Positions 37,781 to 50,912 of a stretch of 64,000 nt of DNA are shown here, one piece after another. The number at the start of each line of letters is the position of its first letter. Within the stretch, counting starts at the first letter, position 1. Below the pieces are notes generated by a model that was given only the letters and a program-made list of their open reading frames with translations, searched no databases and was not told the origin of the DNA. A program made the translations under genes and the position numbers. Source of the DNA: Rhizophagus clarus (taxonomy: Eukaryota; Glomeromycota; Glomeromycetes; Glomerales; Glomeraceae); NCBI GenBank assembly GCA_015698045.1, contig BLAL01000059.1, forward strand, positions 625,001 to 689,000, in the 5' to 3' direction.

Positions 37781-37928
37781 TTTTTTATAAACTTACTTCA
37801 CTTGTTTTCGAAATTAGGTATATAATAAACAATGTAATGTATATTAATAAAATGAGTAGTATTATTCTTTTTATCAGTACAAAACCGAAAAAACTGCAAA
37901 GTGATATATTTTGAAATCTTTTTTGCAT
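36263..37928 (-). CDS. O-fucosyltransferase-like type II membrane protein, copy H (most diverged)
   Basis: The exons are 37797-37928 (44 codons: 'MQKRFQNISLCSFFGF', anchor 'IILLILLIYITLFIIYLI') and 36263-37528. The protein is 465 aa. The intron is longer than in the other copies (268 bp) and is filled with poly-T and poly-A runs. Motifs are retained: 'EQETRANIHIRS', 'LNRIMVLPNVG', 'YYCIHWRMEQG', 'IYLATDYPI', 'GILDKLICIQSDYF', 'GPKDCCRIRSTYTK' and end 'TRWTRL'. An Asn-rich stretch follows the anchor. The middle part is not alignable by eye with the other copies, so it may act on a different acceptor. Confidence 0.7.
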
Positions 37929-37979
37929 TTTTTTTTCTCTTCTTTTTTTTTCTCTTTTTTTTTTCCTCCTTTATGTTAC

Positions 37980-38014
<35 letters not shown>

Positions 38015-38667
38015 TTTCGGTTATACTGTATATATCCATTTTTTTTTTTAAAAAAAAAAATGAAAAAAAACGAAAATTCTTTATAGATTTTTTTTCATTT
38101 TTACTGTAAAAAGTTAAGTATAATTTGTTTTTGCAACTCCTTAATTAGATTAATCAAAAAAATCAACTCATTTCTTTATGTAAATCTTGGGGTGTCGATA
38201 TTGTTTGATGGTTCGGTCGAAAACTAATTAGGAGATCTTTCTATACATAAATTGTTATCAAGTTGTGCCAAGAATTTAAAACCAATAATGTTACAATGTA
38301 AATATGTCACTATGTTTGTGTGTAGATCGTTTAAATCATTTTCGAAACCAAATTTCATCATTATTACTCGGTCTTTTTTTTTCAGATGCAATAATTATAA
38401 TAAGGAATTTCTAGTTAATTTTGAATTTCTGCGAGAATATGTCAGCGAAAGATAAATTATGATCAAATTTATTTTGAAATTAGATTAAATTTAAAAAAAT
38501 TACACATTCTTTTTCTAATAGAAAAAAGCAATTTATTTACGGTACGAATTATATGAATTATATGAATGTGATAAGCAATTTTTAAATTGATCGTCGCTAA
38601 AATTATGCATAAAAAGTTAGCTAATACATGAGAAAAGAAATTAACTAATATAACGGAATAAATTAAT
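37929..38667. other. Spacer with T-run/A-run palindromes
   Basis: Direct T-run to A-run junctions near 37981-38014 and 38041-38060 are hairpin-capable. No gene is supported. Confidence 0.6.
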
Positions 38668-39408
38668 TTATACCTTTAACATCATGGTGTTAAATAATTC
38701 TCGTGCAATACTTGCAGGGTCACCTTCTCCATATAAGATAAATTGATCGCATGGTTCATGTTTAGCCGGAATTGTAAGACCAAATTCTCCTAATTTGACA
38801 GATAATAATTTTCGACGTTTCTTGATCTCTTCCTCTCTAATATATCTACAATAAATTGCGTTACATCTACAACAAAGCAAATGTTTAAGAAATCGTGAAG
38901 GTAATTCTTTTCTTTTTACAGCCCCTTGAACAACATTAACAGTTGATAATTCTGATGATCTTTCCTTTTGTACATTTTGTACATCCCCAGATTTTTTATC
39001 CTCACGAAGAACAACTTTAAACCATTTACTAGATTCGAAATCAATCTTGTCAATCTTAACCATGTCAACAAGAACCGGTCGGATTTGATATCCATTATTT
39101 CGCGTTCTTTTCGAATGACACAAAGTGCAGAATCTTCCCCAACATTTTGAAACGATTGATTTATATGTTTTGTATTTATACGCTCTTGGTTTAGGATCAG
39201 GGAGTAGTAGAGTCTTTGCTAACTGCCTCCAAAAGAGATGATGATCTGCCGCGAAATTCCAAGCACGACATACTTGAGCTACACGTGTAAAATGAACGGG
39301 ATGCTCTCTCAAATGACTGAATATTTCACAAAGAATTTCTTGAGGCAATATCGTCGCGATGGAAGGATTTTCAACAATGTAGACTGGTTTTGATACTTTA
39401 GATATCAT
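38668..39408 (-). CDS. F-box protein
   Basis: I chose the ATG at 39408 because the frame further upstream is low-complexity (a repeat read through) and the F-box begins soon after. The protein is about 246 aa. The F-box at about 15-60 reads 'ATILPQEILCEIFSHL', then 'VAQVCRAWNFAADHHLFW'. Such proteins usually recruit substrates to SCF ubiquitin ligases. The rest carries 'CWGRFCTLCHSKRTR' and 'HLLCCRCNAIYCRYIREEE', Cys-rich pieces that could bind metal. The C-terminus is uncertain. Either the frame stops just after 'MMLK', or GTATAA is a donor and a short terminal exon adds a few residues. Confidence 0.8.
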   Translation of the reverse strand: MISKVSKPVYIVENPSIATILPQEILCEIFSHLREHPVHFTRVAQVCRAWNFAADHHLFWRQLAKTLLLPDPKPRAYKYKTYKSIVSKCWGRFCTLCHSKRTRNNGYQIRPVLVDMVKIDKIDFESSKWFKVVLREDKKSGDVQNVQKERSSELSTVNVVQGAVKRKELPSRFLKHLLCCRCNAIYCRYIREEEIKKRRKLLSVKLGEFGLTIPAKHEPCDQFILYGEGDPASIARELFNTMMLKV

Positions 39409-40275
39409 TTTCTTTTTGTATAGTATACGACACCACGATTTAAAATTTATGAGTTGATGTCTTATTTTCGTAAATAAAGTAAATTTTTGTAAATAAAGGA
39501 TAAGAAAATAAATTTTCGTAAATAAAATACGAGAAATAAATTTTTGAAATAAAATTTCGTAAATAAGTGACAAGAGAGTAATAAAAGACAAGAAAGTAAA
39601 TTTTCGTAAAATAAAAGACAACTTTTTTTTTTTTTTGTCAAAGAAGAAAATGAAGTAGAGCGAGGAAAAAAAAAAAAGGTTATATAATAACAAACTTTTC
39701 CAAGTTTATTTATAAGTTTAGTCACATCATTTAAAAGAAATGTTTTTTCATGATTGCCATAATTAATTTAAACAGACATGATGTCTGATCTCACAAATAA
39801 TATCACACACATTATAAAATATTATACTTCATAACACTCTTGTATTCTTGTTTAAAACTCAGAAGATCGAGATATTGATCTCATGGATTTTACTGGTCAT
39901 TAAATATAATCAGTAGAGCCTTATCGATTCAATTCGTCAGATACACGCGTCGATTAATTTAATTTATTAGAATTTATGAATTTGTATCACCTAGAATCAC
40001 TCAGGAACTATGACATTTTTAGCCCATTGTCAATATTACATAATTCGATCATAACATTTTTTATTTCTTATAAAATCTTATATTACATATCTTACATGAG
40101 AATAAATAGTGCCGCAAAATTAAGTATTTTTTTTTTTTTTTTACATATAGTATTTTCACATATAGTATTTTCACATATTATTTTTCCATAAAATTATAAC
40201 CCGGCTCGAATAAATTACGATGATATATTTACGGAGAAAAAAGAATGGAGCGAGAAAAGAAACGAAAAAATTGAA
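39409..40275. other. Spacer with minisatellite and short tandem repeat
   Basis: An imperfect repeat of about 17-25 bp based on TTTTCGTAAATAAA fills 39460-39625. Three copies of ACATATAGTATTTTC lie at 40142-40186. No gene is seen. Confidence 0.65.
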
Positions 40276-41615
40276 TCAACCGAAGATTCTCTTATGGATC
40301 CATTCTTTTAAAGTAATTTGGCGATGATGTCTTAGAATTTTATAAATGGTTGCGGCATGTTGAAAGGAAATTTCAATCCCCAGCTTCTGGAAATAAATGC
40401 TACAGTCTGGATAAAGGATCTGAGGAAGGGGTTGCGCTGATACGATGCCAGTTAAACGTAATTGATTAGTAATTTCAAATTCTGATAACGTTGCAGGCAT
40501 TTTGGAATCGAATTTCGCTCCTTTGGTTTATAGAATTTATATTAGAAAATTACAATAAAATCTCTTTTTTTTTAACATGACATAATCTTTACCGTTATTT
40601 GCGACTTGGTAGGCATGTCCTAGGAATGTGTGTGCTATAAAATCACCGACAACGTAATTTCTATCATGTTGAATTTTTCTTGATGTTATGGCTTCTACAG
40701 TCAATTGAGCAAGGTCTTCTTTGACGGTGACGTTCAAGAAAATGTATTGATTAGGGCAATTAAACGCTGTGGTTATTGTAGAAACGTCATATTTCAGAAT
40801 GTCCTCATCGAAAATGCCAATTTGAAATAAGATCCAATGCATGGCATATGGGCTATTTCCATAAATAGATTGATGTTCTAATAACTTTTCATGTAATCTT
40901 GTTCTGGGGCACACTTTATTCTTAATAAACGGGTCTCTATTCAAATTAATCATTTTATTTGAGATCGTGAAGATAGTGAAGTATAAATGTTTATTAAATG
41001 CTTATTTATTTTCTAAAATATTATAAAAGCTTACAATTCCATTCCAGAATCCCATGTAATGAACAGAGAAACTCCATGTTGTACGCAGGCATCGAAAAGC
41101 ATTTCTTGTTTTTCGAAATTATTATAAAGTAGACTGATTACGACTGTTGAGTCGTCTTATGAAGAGAAATGAATAATTTATGAGAATCAAAAAATTCTTT
41201 TATTTATTAAAAAAAGAAAAAAAAGAATTCTATGAAGATAAATTACTTGTTATGCCGTATTCGTGAGAGTCACAGGAGACCGGAATCATGATCGCCCTAA
41301 TGTTTGTTGTTTCATACTGTAACGAAAAAATTTTTTTTTTTTTTTTTTTTGATTAATTATCTTTCCGATTGTATAAATTTGCTAAGTCATATAAAGGTAT
41401 AACTAAATATGCACCTTAATTTGGTCTCTTGGGTAACATAAACGAACTTTCGTAGCCCCTTTTATCCTTAAACAATTAACGATTTGAGTTGCTAACCGAA
41501 AATCATCATTGCAGACTAAGGTAATATCTATATCTTTTATGTCAACGTCACCATTATTTTTAAGGGACATAGTTCTTGGTATCATGTGATCGTCTGAATA
41601 ATGAGAGAAAGTCAT
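40276..41615 (-). CDS. NmrA-like NAD(P)-binding protein
   Basis: The exons are 41415-41615, 41247-41316, 41035-41155, 40593-40936 and 40276-40520. All phases are consistent and the protein is 326 aa, usual for NmrA-like atypical short-chain dehydrogenases. 'DIDITLVCNDDFRLATQIV' takes the place of the first Rossmann strand and turn. 'QEMLFDACVQHGVSLFITW' matches the family's 'lidaA...GVkrFi' block. 'YAMHWILFQIGIFDEDIL' and 'VKEDLAQLTVEAI' then 'VGDFIAHT' follow in order. The glycine-rich GxxGxxG motif is not present, so cofactor binding may be altered or lost. It could be a redox sensor rather than an enzyme. The first donor is GTGCAT. Confidence 0.78.
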
Positions 41616-42058
41616 ATTTTGACTCTTTTAGCTGGTTCTTAAGTTTAGGAAGGTTATTAAACGATTGAATGCCTAAGGAGGGTAGGCAATTCGCGATTCT
41701 CCAATCTTATTAAAAACGGGAACGAAAGTTTTAAATGCTTAGGAGTATTCGACAATGTACAACAAACTGTAAGACGACAAGGTAAAAAAAAAAATGAAAC
41801 ATCCACCATAAATAACAAATTGGAAGATTAACGCCCGCTTCATTTCCAAATACGCGTACAGCAAAGTTTATTAAAAAGTGAATTATTTGCTGGAGTTGCA
41901 GCTATTTACTTGCAGAATCAAATAAGAATCAATAGATCCAATTCCGAAAACTTTTAGGAATTTTATTATAATGTTATCCGAATATTAAATAAATGAAAAA
42001 TATATATATACGAAAAATCGGTTATTGGCGTAAAAGTAAAAGGAAAAAAAAAAAAAAA

Positions 42059-42093
<35 letters not shown>

Positions 42094-42596
42094 TAATTAA
42101 ACAATGAAGAACTTTCCTTTGTTGTTATATAAAAGATAAACAACACCTTGTATATGTATCGAATCGCTCACATCCATCTCATCCATCTATTCTCACGCTT
42201 AGTTACAAATTATTGAATTTTTATTATTGGCTTACCTATTTTTGAACAATGTTCAAAGTAAAAAAAATTGTGTAATTTTCGCGACATAACCCCGCAGTTT
42301 TTGGCTTATTAACTTAAATAGTATTTTGGCTTTTGATAAAACAATAATATAGTTGAAATATGTTATGAATTGTAAAAAAAAAAAAGTAGTTAGTTAATCA
42401 ATCATTTATTGGGTTAGAAATTTTCTATGCATAAAAAAATTCTTTTTAATGAATACGTAAGATCAATCATGACGTTATCAACTTCATTTTGTCATACTTC
42501 CTGCAAATGCCTCCTGCAAATGTAATAAAAGTGTTCATGTGACAATTGTGGCATAAATAATTATTGGGGTAATTGGGGTAAAAAAAAATCAAAACA
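41616..42596. other. Spacer, no gene seen
   Basis: Contains a long T-run/A-run palindrome near 42058-42092. A TATA-like TATATAAAAG at 42127 has no clear gene after it within the usual distance. Confidence 0.5.
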
Positions 42597-42836
42597 ATGA
42601 AGCTGCAAAATTTTCTGGTTCCTTTTTTCCTTTATGCACTTTTATGTGTGAATTTATATGCAAGGTAGGAAAAATTTATTGTTGGTAAAGGAAATGTTTA
42701 TGAATTTGAAATAAAATATATTGGAGGCAAACCTTTTTGGCAAATATTACGTTATAAGATCTGTTCTCTTTTGCTTAATTATCATGTGATTTCTTTGACT
42801 GCAAGTTTTCATATTTGTCAAAAATTGATTAACTAA
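42597..42836 (+). pseudogene. Small secreted protein, broken by one stop
   Basis: ATG at 42597 opens a good signal peptide ('MKLQNFLVPFFLYALLCV', then 'NLYA'). An in-frame TAG at 42666-42668 follows directly after it. Beyond the stop the same frame runs on for 55 codons ('EKFIVGKGNVYEFEIKY', 'GGKPFWQILRYK') to TAA at 42834. The stop could be a mutated CAG. The family is not recognised. Alternatives are a chance signal-like ORF or readthrough. Confidence 0.5.
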
Positions 42837-43411
42837 TAATATTGAAACATATGATAATGTAACATTTAAAATAATAATAAAATTACGTAAATTATGCATT
42901 CGTAGAAGAAGAATATTATATAATGACAAAAAAAAGAAATGTGATATTAGTTTTTTGTGAATATATATGGTAATAATAATTTTGGCCAAAATATTCACAC
43001 ACATATTACACGTAATTTTCTTTCTCCAATGTTTATGAACGTAATGAAAAACAAAAACAAAACTTTTAAAGAACTTTATTCAAACCACTTTGGGTATTGT
43101 TCACATTTCTGATCCTTTCAGCCCTCCAATGGACTAACCGGCCTTTTCTAATATTTATTAATTAGGTGATACGTATGTCTCCTCTCTGGTTAATTATTCA
43201 AGATGACAATATCTTTTTTTAACTTTTGTATGAATACACGAAATGATTCTAAATCATAAAAAGATTAGCCGAGAGAAAATTGTTCGATTTTTCACAAGTA
43301 ATTTTTACCATGCGTAAATCAGATATATAAAACCCCAAGATTTTCGCAACTTTTATTCATAAAAAAAAGTTTTTTGTTTTTTTTTTTCTTTTAATTCTTT
43401 AATTAAAAAAA
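42837..43411. other. 5' region of the PARP-like gene
   Basis: A TATA box (GATATATAAAACCC, about 43321-43334) lies about 80 bp before the ATG. No other gene is seen. Confidence 0.6.
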
Positions 43412-44164
43412 ATGGCTACATTAATTTCTTTATCATCTAATGACACGGAATACGTTACCGTTAGAAGTAAATTCATAAGTGGGGGATTATCCGGTGCGAG
43501 GATTCATTCCATTATAAAAATTACTATGCCAGACGATGTCACAAGTAAACACGAAAATTTTAAAAAATCGTATTCAGCCTCGGGAGTCTTAACTTTATAT
43601 CATGGAACTAAACATTGCTGTGATATTACAAAACTCTCTGATTTTACCAGGTTGTGTCAAAATATTACATGCGGGTAAATAGTAATTTGTAAAATTCACC
43701 AATCCATCAATTCATCGCGATACACATTATGTTGATATATTTTCCTTTCTTTAAAAGTGTTTGTGGCATCATTCGTACCGGTCCTAGGCCAAATGGTTTG
43801 TAATTACGTGTAAAATTTGTTTAAACTGAAAATCTTTTATGACTTAAATTTTGTTTACCGGTTGCGATAGGATTCGTTTGGTTTGGACCCAGTTCCGACA
43901 TTTCTCATGGTTACACTGGAGCAATCGGTATTATGGCAGGGTCTTTCCGAGCTATTTTCGTAATGGATGTCGTGTCCGCTACCAGCAGTCATGGAGCTTA
44001 TACTGTTCCTCATGGAGAGGTTTGTTACTGTTATTTTATTTTTGTTTATTTTGATTTTTATTTGTTTTTAATAAAAATTCATTTTGTTTAATGGTAATTA
44101 ACGAAATTTATTGAATAAAATTAAGGCTGCGCTTCCACGATACCTTATCATTTATTCACATTAA
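43412..44164 (+). CDS. PARP/ADP-ribosyltransferase-like small protein
   Basis: The exons are 43412-43674, 43758-43795, 43871-44019 and 44126-44164. Phases agree and the protein is 162 aa. 'VLTLYHGTKHCCDI' resembles the first H-G-T motif of the PARP/ART fold. 'CGVCGIIRTG' is followed by 'FVWFGPSSDISHGYTG' (Ser/Tyr motif region). 'RAIFVMDVVSA', then 'GAYTVPHGEAALPRYLIIY', fits the end of PARP catalytic domains of the PARP12/TIPARP-like fungal group. The protein is only the catalytic core with no extra domain. An acidic residue equivalent to the third triad position is not obvious, so it may be a mono-ADP-ribosyltransferase or inactive. Confidence 0.75.
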
Positions 44165-44288
44165 AGGATCGATAACATCCTGTGGGAATACTATTAAATT
44201 TTAAATTTTCTATTTCTATTTCTTTCTAATTATAATGTAACTTTTAAAGTAAGTTTGTTGATCATATTAAATAAATAAATATTATCTG

Positions 44289-44289
<1 letters not shown>

Positions 44290-44326
<37 letters not shown>
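44290..44326. repeat. (TA)n microsatellite
   Basis: About 18 TA units. Confidence 0.95.
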
Positions 44327-44332
<6 letters not shown>

Positions 44333-45567
44333 TATATACGTGATATACGAATCCTCACATATATTTGTGATGATTTTCCATTGTTCGTCAATTTCCTTTT
44401 ATTATAATCAATATGTATCTTTATTTTTAAGAGCACGGCTAAATATACTGTATATCAAGTTCTAAATATCGATAATCTCAGAGTATTCCATTCACTATTA
44501 CCGTGCATTATCTCTACCACTATCAGCGGCAAAACCAACTAACATCAGCAAACAGAATCAATAGAATCAACAGCACCAGGAATAGCTGCAACAGCTGCAA
44601 TACCTGCAACAGCCATCAACAACAACAGCACCGCATCAGCATTAACATCAGCAATCAACATCAGCTAAAGCACAATGACGACAATAACTACTAATTTTTT
44701 TATTATATTTCATGTTGTATTTAAAAATTTCTTTTGATTAGTAAAAGGTCATGTAAAATCTGCACAAGTATGACTAATTATCTCGCTCCAAAACTAAATA
44801 GGCAATTCAAATCATCCGATTTCTAAATTTAAATACACTTGTACCAATTCCCGCCATTTCCATTAATTTAGAATCTAGGATTATGGGGAAATTTCGTACA
44901 ATTGGGGATGTTGAGTTTTATAAGTTTTGTTCATTCATCTTTCATGATTGATCTTAAACTAGTGTCTTCCATTAATCATTCCATAAGTTGTATCATTGTG
45001 TATACGCGCTTCAATTGCCGAGTCCCTCAAACACAATATTTTGATTTTGCTTGTACGTAAAATGTTCTTCGTAATGTCGACAATATTTTGCATCCCTTGT
45101 TAGTATAAAATATTTAATACTTTTCAAATAATTTATTAACTTTAAGAAACAGTAAATATTTTCGACATTTCACATTTTATTCAGAAATATAATAACGCTC
45201 TACCATATTCAACCTTTCATATAAATGTAATTAATAACAGTTCTTAGAACTAATTATCTTTATTTATTTAAATATGAAATGTAAATGTATCAACAATTCT
45301 AAATAAAAAAGATACGTTTACTACAATAAGTTGAAAAGAATTCTTAATTTCATTTTTTTCATCACACTTCTAATAAAAGCTTGATGGCAAGGGAAGATGA
45401 AAAAAAAAAAAAAAAACAAAAAAAAATTTTGCGCCTAGAGATTGGATTGGCCAATCAGATCATAAATAGATGTTGTGTAATCATGACAATTATAGATCAC
45501 GTGTAAATAGAGTAAAACTTTTAACTTCGGAGTATTTTTGCAATGTTCCTTCAATCTTAACGAAGCA
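44327..45567. other. Intergenic, with CAA/CAG-type low-complexity patch
   Basis: At 44503-44694 a CAN-rich stretch could encode a Gln/Asn/Ser-rich peptide (63 codons). Nothing around it supports a gene. The rest is AT-rich, and the last 150 bp are the CSN5 5' region. Confidence 0.5.
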
Positions 45568-47397
<1,830 letters not shown>

Positions 47398-48208
47398 AGT
47401 AAGTATGTATCACATTTTTAAGAATTATTTTGTTATCTCATTTATATAGGTTTAATGAAGTATTTATTCATTTTTACAATTAGGCAGAACAAGACATTTT
47501 TTAGATCATTGTAAACAATTATTATTATTAATTGATCATATGTTAAATTCATGGTTTTCTATACAGTAACATTTTGTTTATTATTATATTCAAATTTGGA
47601 ATAATAAACTATGATAAAAAAAATATTTTAATCGGTACCACAATAAATATTAGATAAAAAATTTTTAATAACTACATTTTATTCGAGACTTGCCATAAAA
47701 ACTATAACTGATAATATTTTTTATTTTTTAAATATAAAATATTATCAATTTACCATCTAATTTCTTTCAATTACTTTTCTATACATGAATGTAACTCAAC
47801 AGCAATGCGAAGCCTTTTTTAGAATAGACATAGTGGGAAACGCGGCCGTTTGAGGGGGACCCAACACTGATCTGCATCAAATAAAACAAAGGAGGTAATG
47901 TTTCATTCTAGAATTCCCGCTGTTTCAATATTAGTACTCTACGTTCTTTGGCAATTGTTTATGCAGTTACCGACCTAAAACCTGATCATCCCCTAGTTTT
48001 TTATTATCATTTAAAAATAAAGTTATGATCTACACACGTTTTACAATATAAGGCAAATGACGAACCTCCGTTAATAGATTGCCACGTAGAAAATTGAGAT
48101 TATTGTAACGTTGAAAGTATTCATATATAAAGCCTCCTCTTTTACAAATTTAGTTTTTTTTTTTATATATATATATAAAAAAAATTTACATCTCATTAGA
48201 CTTTAGAA
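47398..48208. other. Intergenic, with promoter of the SET gene
   Basis: A TATA box (CATATATAAAGCC, about 48122-48134) lies about 80 bp before the next ATG. No gene is seen. A short G/C-rich patch near 47840-47870 is unusual here but shows no tRNA-like fold. Confidence 0.55.
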
Positions 48209-49543
48209 ATGGGTAAAGATAATAAAGACATTAAAGACAAGAATATCACTAAAAGTTCAAGTTTTAATAGTGACTCGAGCTCGAAGTCGAGCGGTCTTAC
48301 TTTGACGATTACACCTTTTACCGGACTTGCTTTTTTAGTGTTACTTGCTGCTACATTATTCTCATGGGATCAATATAGAGGTAGAGATTTAGCACTTTGC
48401 GAAATGCTTAATACGGATTATAGCGATAAAACCGAATGGATTACTGCGCCTGATCATAAAAACAAGGAAGAGTATCTTAAATATGAACCAGGAACCTTTG
48501 TTTACAGACATATATATATGGATGATTTTGAGGAAGCATTTGGCGTGAAACCAATATATTTCCCAGTTCGTAGATCTTTCTTTGAATTTGAAATTTTTAT
48601 TATTTATCAAATGATTATTGAATTTTAAATTTTCTGAAATCAAATTAATCATATTCAATAGGTCATTGATGATGATATTGCTCCTTATTTGGCCAGACAT
48701 AATCTTAGAGCCCGTTTACTAAATTCTACTGAACTTAATCCAAATACTATTCAAGCAATTCTTAGAGAATCTGATAATTTTGCTCCACAAGTTGAAAAGA
48801 TAAAAAATGCGGTTGGAGATGGAACTTATGTCGATAATGGCGGAATTTATATTCGTTGGATTAATGATATTGTAAGATATGGCATGTATGCTGCCAAACC
48901 TTACCATAGAAGAGATGTATTGGGAGTTTATTCTGGTAAGATAAAATATCCTGCGATCTAAAATCAAAGATAACATCATTTATTTAATCGTCGTAATACA
49001 ATTTGCAGGATTGGTAACACGTCAACTCACTGATCTTGAATATGGTATGCATAGTATATACATCATATTGTTTTTGAATTAATATTAAAATATTCGCGTA
49101 TTTTTCAACGAATAGCTTGGGAATTCAATTATCTTATCGATGTCAAAGATGATGATGGTAATAAAGTAAGAGTTTGTATTGATGCAAAACACATGGGAAA
49201 TTATATGCGTTTCGCTAATCACAGAGATGGTAAATTTCTCAATATTTCAGACAATTATTACTACTTTATTTTAAATCTTTTACTAATCAATTATGATTTC
49301 TAACAGCAAATCAAAATGGAGATCAACTTTATGTTGTATTTAATGATCTTTGGCACGTCCTTTACATCGCTCAAACGGATATTAAAGTAATTATCATAAA
49401 ATTATAAATATTAATTTTATCATAACTCATTAAAAAATAATATTAATTTTAACCTTTTAATTTTTAATATATAGCCTCATGACCAAATCTTTGTCAATTA
49501 TGGACAAGGATACTGGGAAAACAAAAAGAAATATGACTTTTAA
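48209..49543 (+). CDS. SET-domain protein with N-terminal membrane anchor
   Basis: The exons are 48209-48565, 48662-48935, 49009-49044, 49116-49229, 49307-49386 and 49475-49543. The protein is 309 aa. A Ser/Lys-rich cytosolic start is followed by one hydrophobic segment ('TGLAFLVLLAATLF', about 36-50). The SET domain covers roughly 200-309: 'VLGVYSGLVTRQL', 'YAWEFNYLIDV', 'IDAKHMGNYMRFANH' (in place of the usual RF-NHS), 'WHVLYIAQTDI' and 'QIFVNYGQGYW'. No pre-SET or post-SET cysteines are seen. SET enzymes transfer methyl groups from S-adenosylmethionine to lysines. The substrate is unknown, and the membrane anchor argues against a simple chromatin role. Donor 1 (GTTCGT) is weak but keeps the frame. 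Confidence 0.82.
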
Positions 49544-50052
49544 GGGAAATAAAGTCGATATATTTCTAAAAAAAAAAAAGTTCGAATAATTTATTAGTAA
49601 TAATTTATACTAGCACAAAATTGTCAAATTTAATTGTATTAATAATGATTTAAATCTTAAAATTATTAGGAAAAAAAAAAAAAATTAACTCTTTTAAAAA
49701 TATTTCTTTTAAATAATTATAGGTTTACTTATAGAATATTTGATTTTATTTACATATGAAAAAGTTTTTGTAATTTTGTATATGTAAATATATATATATG
49801 TGTGTGTTTTTTTTTTAAAAAAAAAAGAACATTAAAAAATATATTATATTTAATATTAAAATTTTTTCTTTTTTACTTCGAGGAAACTAAAAACTAACGT
49901 ATAAAAATCATACATAGATTCACATTAAAAGTAATTGTTAATTTTAATTTTTAGTTTATTCAATTTATTTTATTTTATTTTTCTTAATTTATTTTATTTT
50001 TTTTTTTTTTTTGTATCGATTGACAAAAAAAGATCTAATATTAAAAAATAAA
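49544..50052. other. Spacer between convergent genes
   Basis: AT-rich 3' regions with a T-run/A-run junction near 49808-49827. No gene is seen. Confidence 0.6.
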
Positions 50053-50912
50053 TTATGCACCCTTATATTTATATTTTAATTTCTCTAAACTCCTAATATC
50101 TTGTTCTGAATCTTTAATCAAAAATAATGCAATCATATCAAAAACAAGTATTCCAAGCGGTATCGCCCACCATAATTTTTCCATTTTTTCGGTATGTATG
50201 GCAATTATATTTGGTATTAAGGAAAGAAGAGCAGCTACATAAATGTGAATCATTGTAAAATTTGGTGTTAATAAAAGAAATATTGATGATACTAAGGCTC
50301 CAATTGAGGATAAAGTTGCTATCATTTGATACGGTGCATATGAGTAAATATGCTCAGAAATCGGTAACGGAATTATTGGATTTGATGGTGACCCAATCTC
50401 TGCAAAATTATGTGACGAAATTGTTGGATTTGATGGTAATACCATAATCTCATATAAGAAAATTAAATATCTAAAATAAAAAAAAAAAAGTTAATAAATA
50501 TAATGTATAGAGTAAAAAAAAAAAAAAAATTGATTTACTGTAAAAGAAATCTTACAAGATCATCATCATCAATGATACGAATGCCAATGCTTTCTAAAAT
50601 TCAATATTTTAATGTAAAATTAATTATGGCGAAAATATGAAAATAATGAGGCATAATAAACAACCTTGAAAAAAAGATTAGCTCGCTCATTTTGTAATCT
50701 TAATTCTTCAATAATTTTATCCTGTTCTTATTAATATTTAACAAAATTAAACGGTTTTATAAGTTTTCAAATTTTTAAGAAAGGTTTACAATAAATAGTA
50801 ATATAAGAAATGAGGAAAAAGAACCTTGTTCGTCCAGAATTTCTGCTACTGATTCTTGTCCTTCCCCAACTCCTTGATCTAGAAGTGAATACCTTTTTTT
50901 CAGTCCGTCCAT
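50053..50912 (-). CDS. Small multi-pass membrane protein, unrecognised
   Basis: The exons are 50825-50912, about 50666-50726, 50556-50593 and 50053-50470. The protein is about 202 aa. It starts 'MDGLKKRYSLLDQG', then a charged helical stretch ('ILDEQEQDKIIEELRLQNE'). The first membrane segment is split over three exons ('ALAFVSLMMMILYLIFLYE'). A Pro/Ser/Asn loop ('SNPIIPLPISEH') precedes three more hydrophobic segments ('MIATLSSIGALVSSIFLLL', 'IHIYVAALLSLIPNIIAI', 'WWAIPLGILVFDMIALFLI'). The C-tail is Lys-rich. The family is not recognised. The exact end of exon 2 was judged by frame. Confidence 0.65.

Noticed and set aside
37582..38086. Phe/Lys-rich ORFs
   Set aside because: Pure translation of poly-T and poly-A runs.
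38668..39693. F-box ORF starting at 39693
   Set aside because: The upstream part is a TTTTCGTAAATAAA-type repeat read as protein. The ATG at 39408 precedes the F-box directly.
40537..41615. Separate small genes at 40276-40500, 40537-40953 and 41403-41615
   Set aside because: Splice signals and phases join them, with two further short exons, into one NmrA-like protein.
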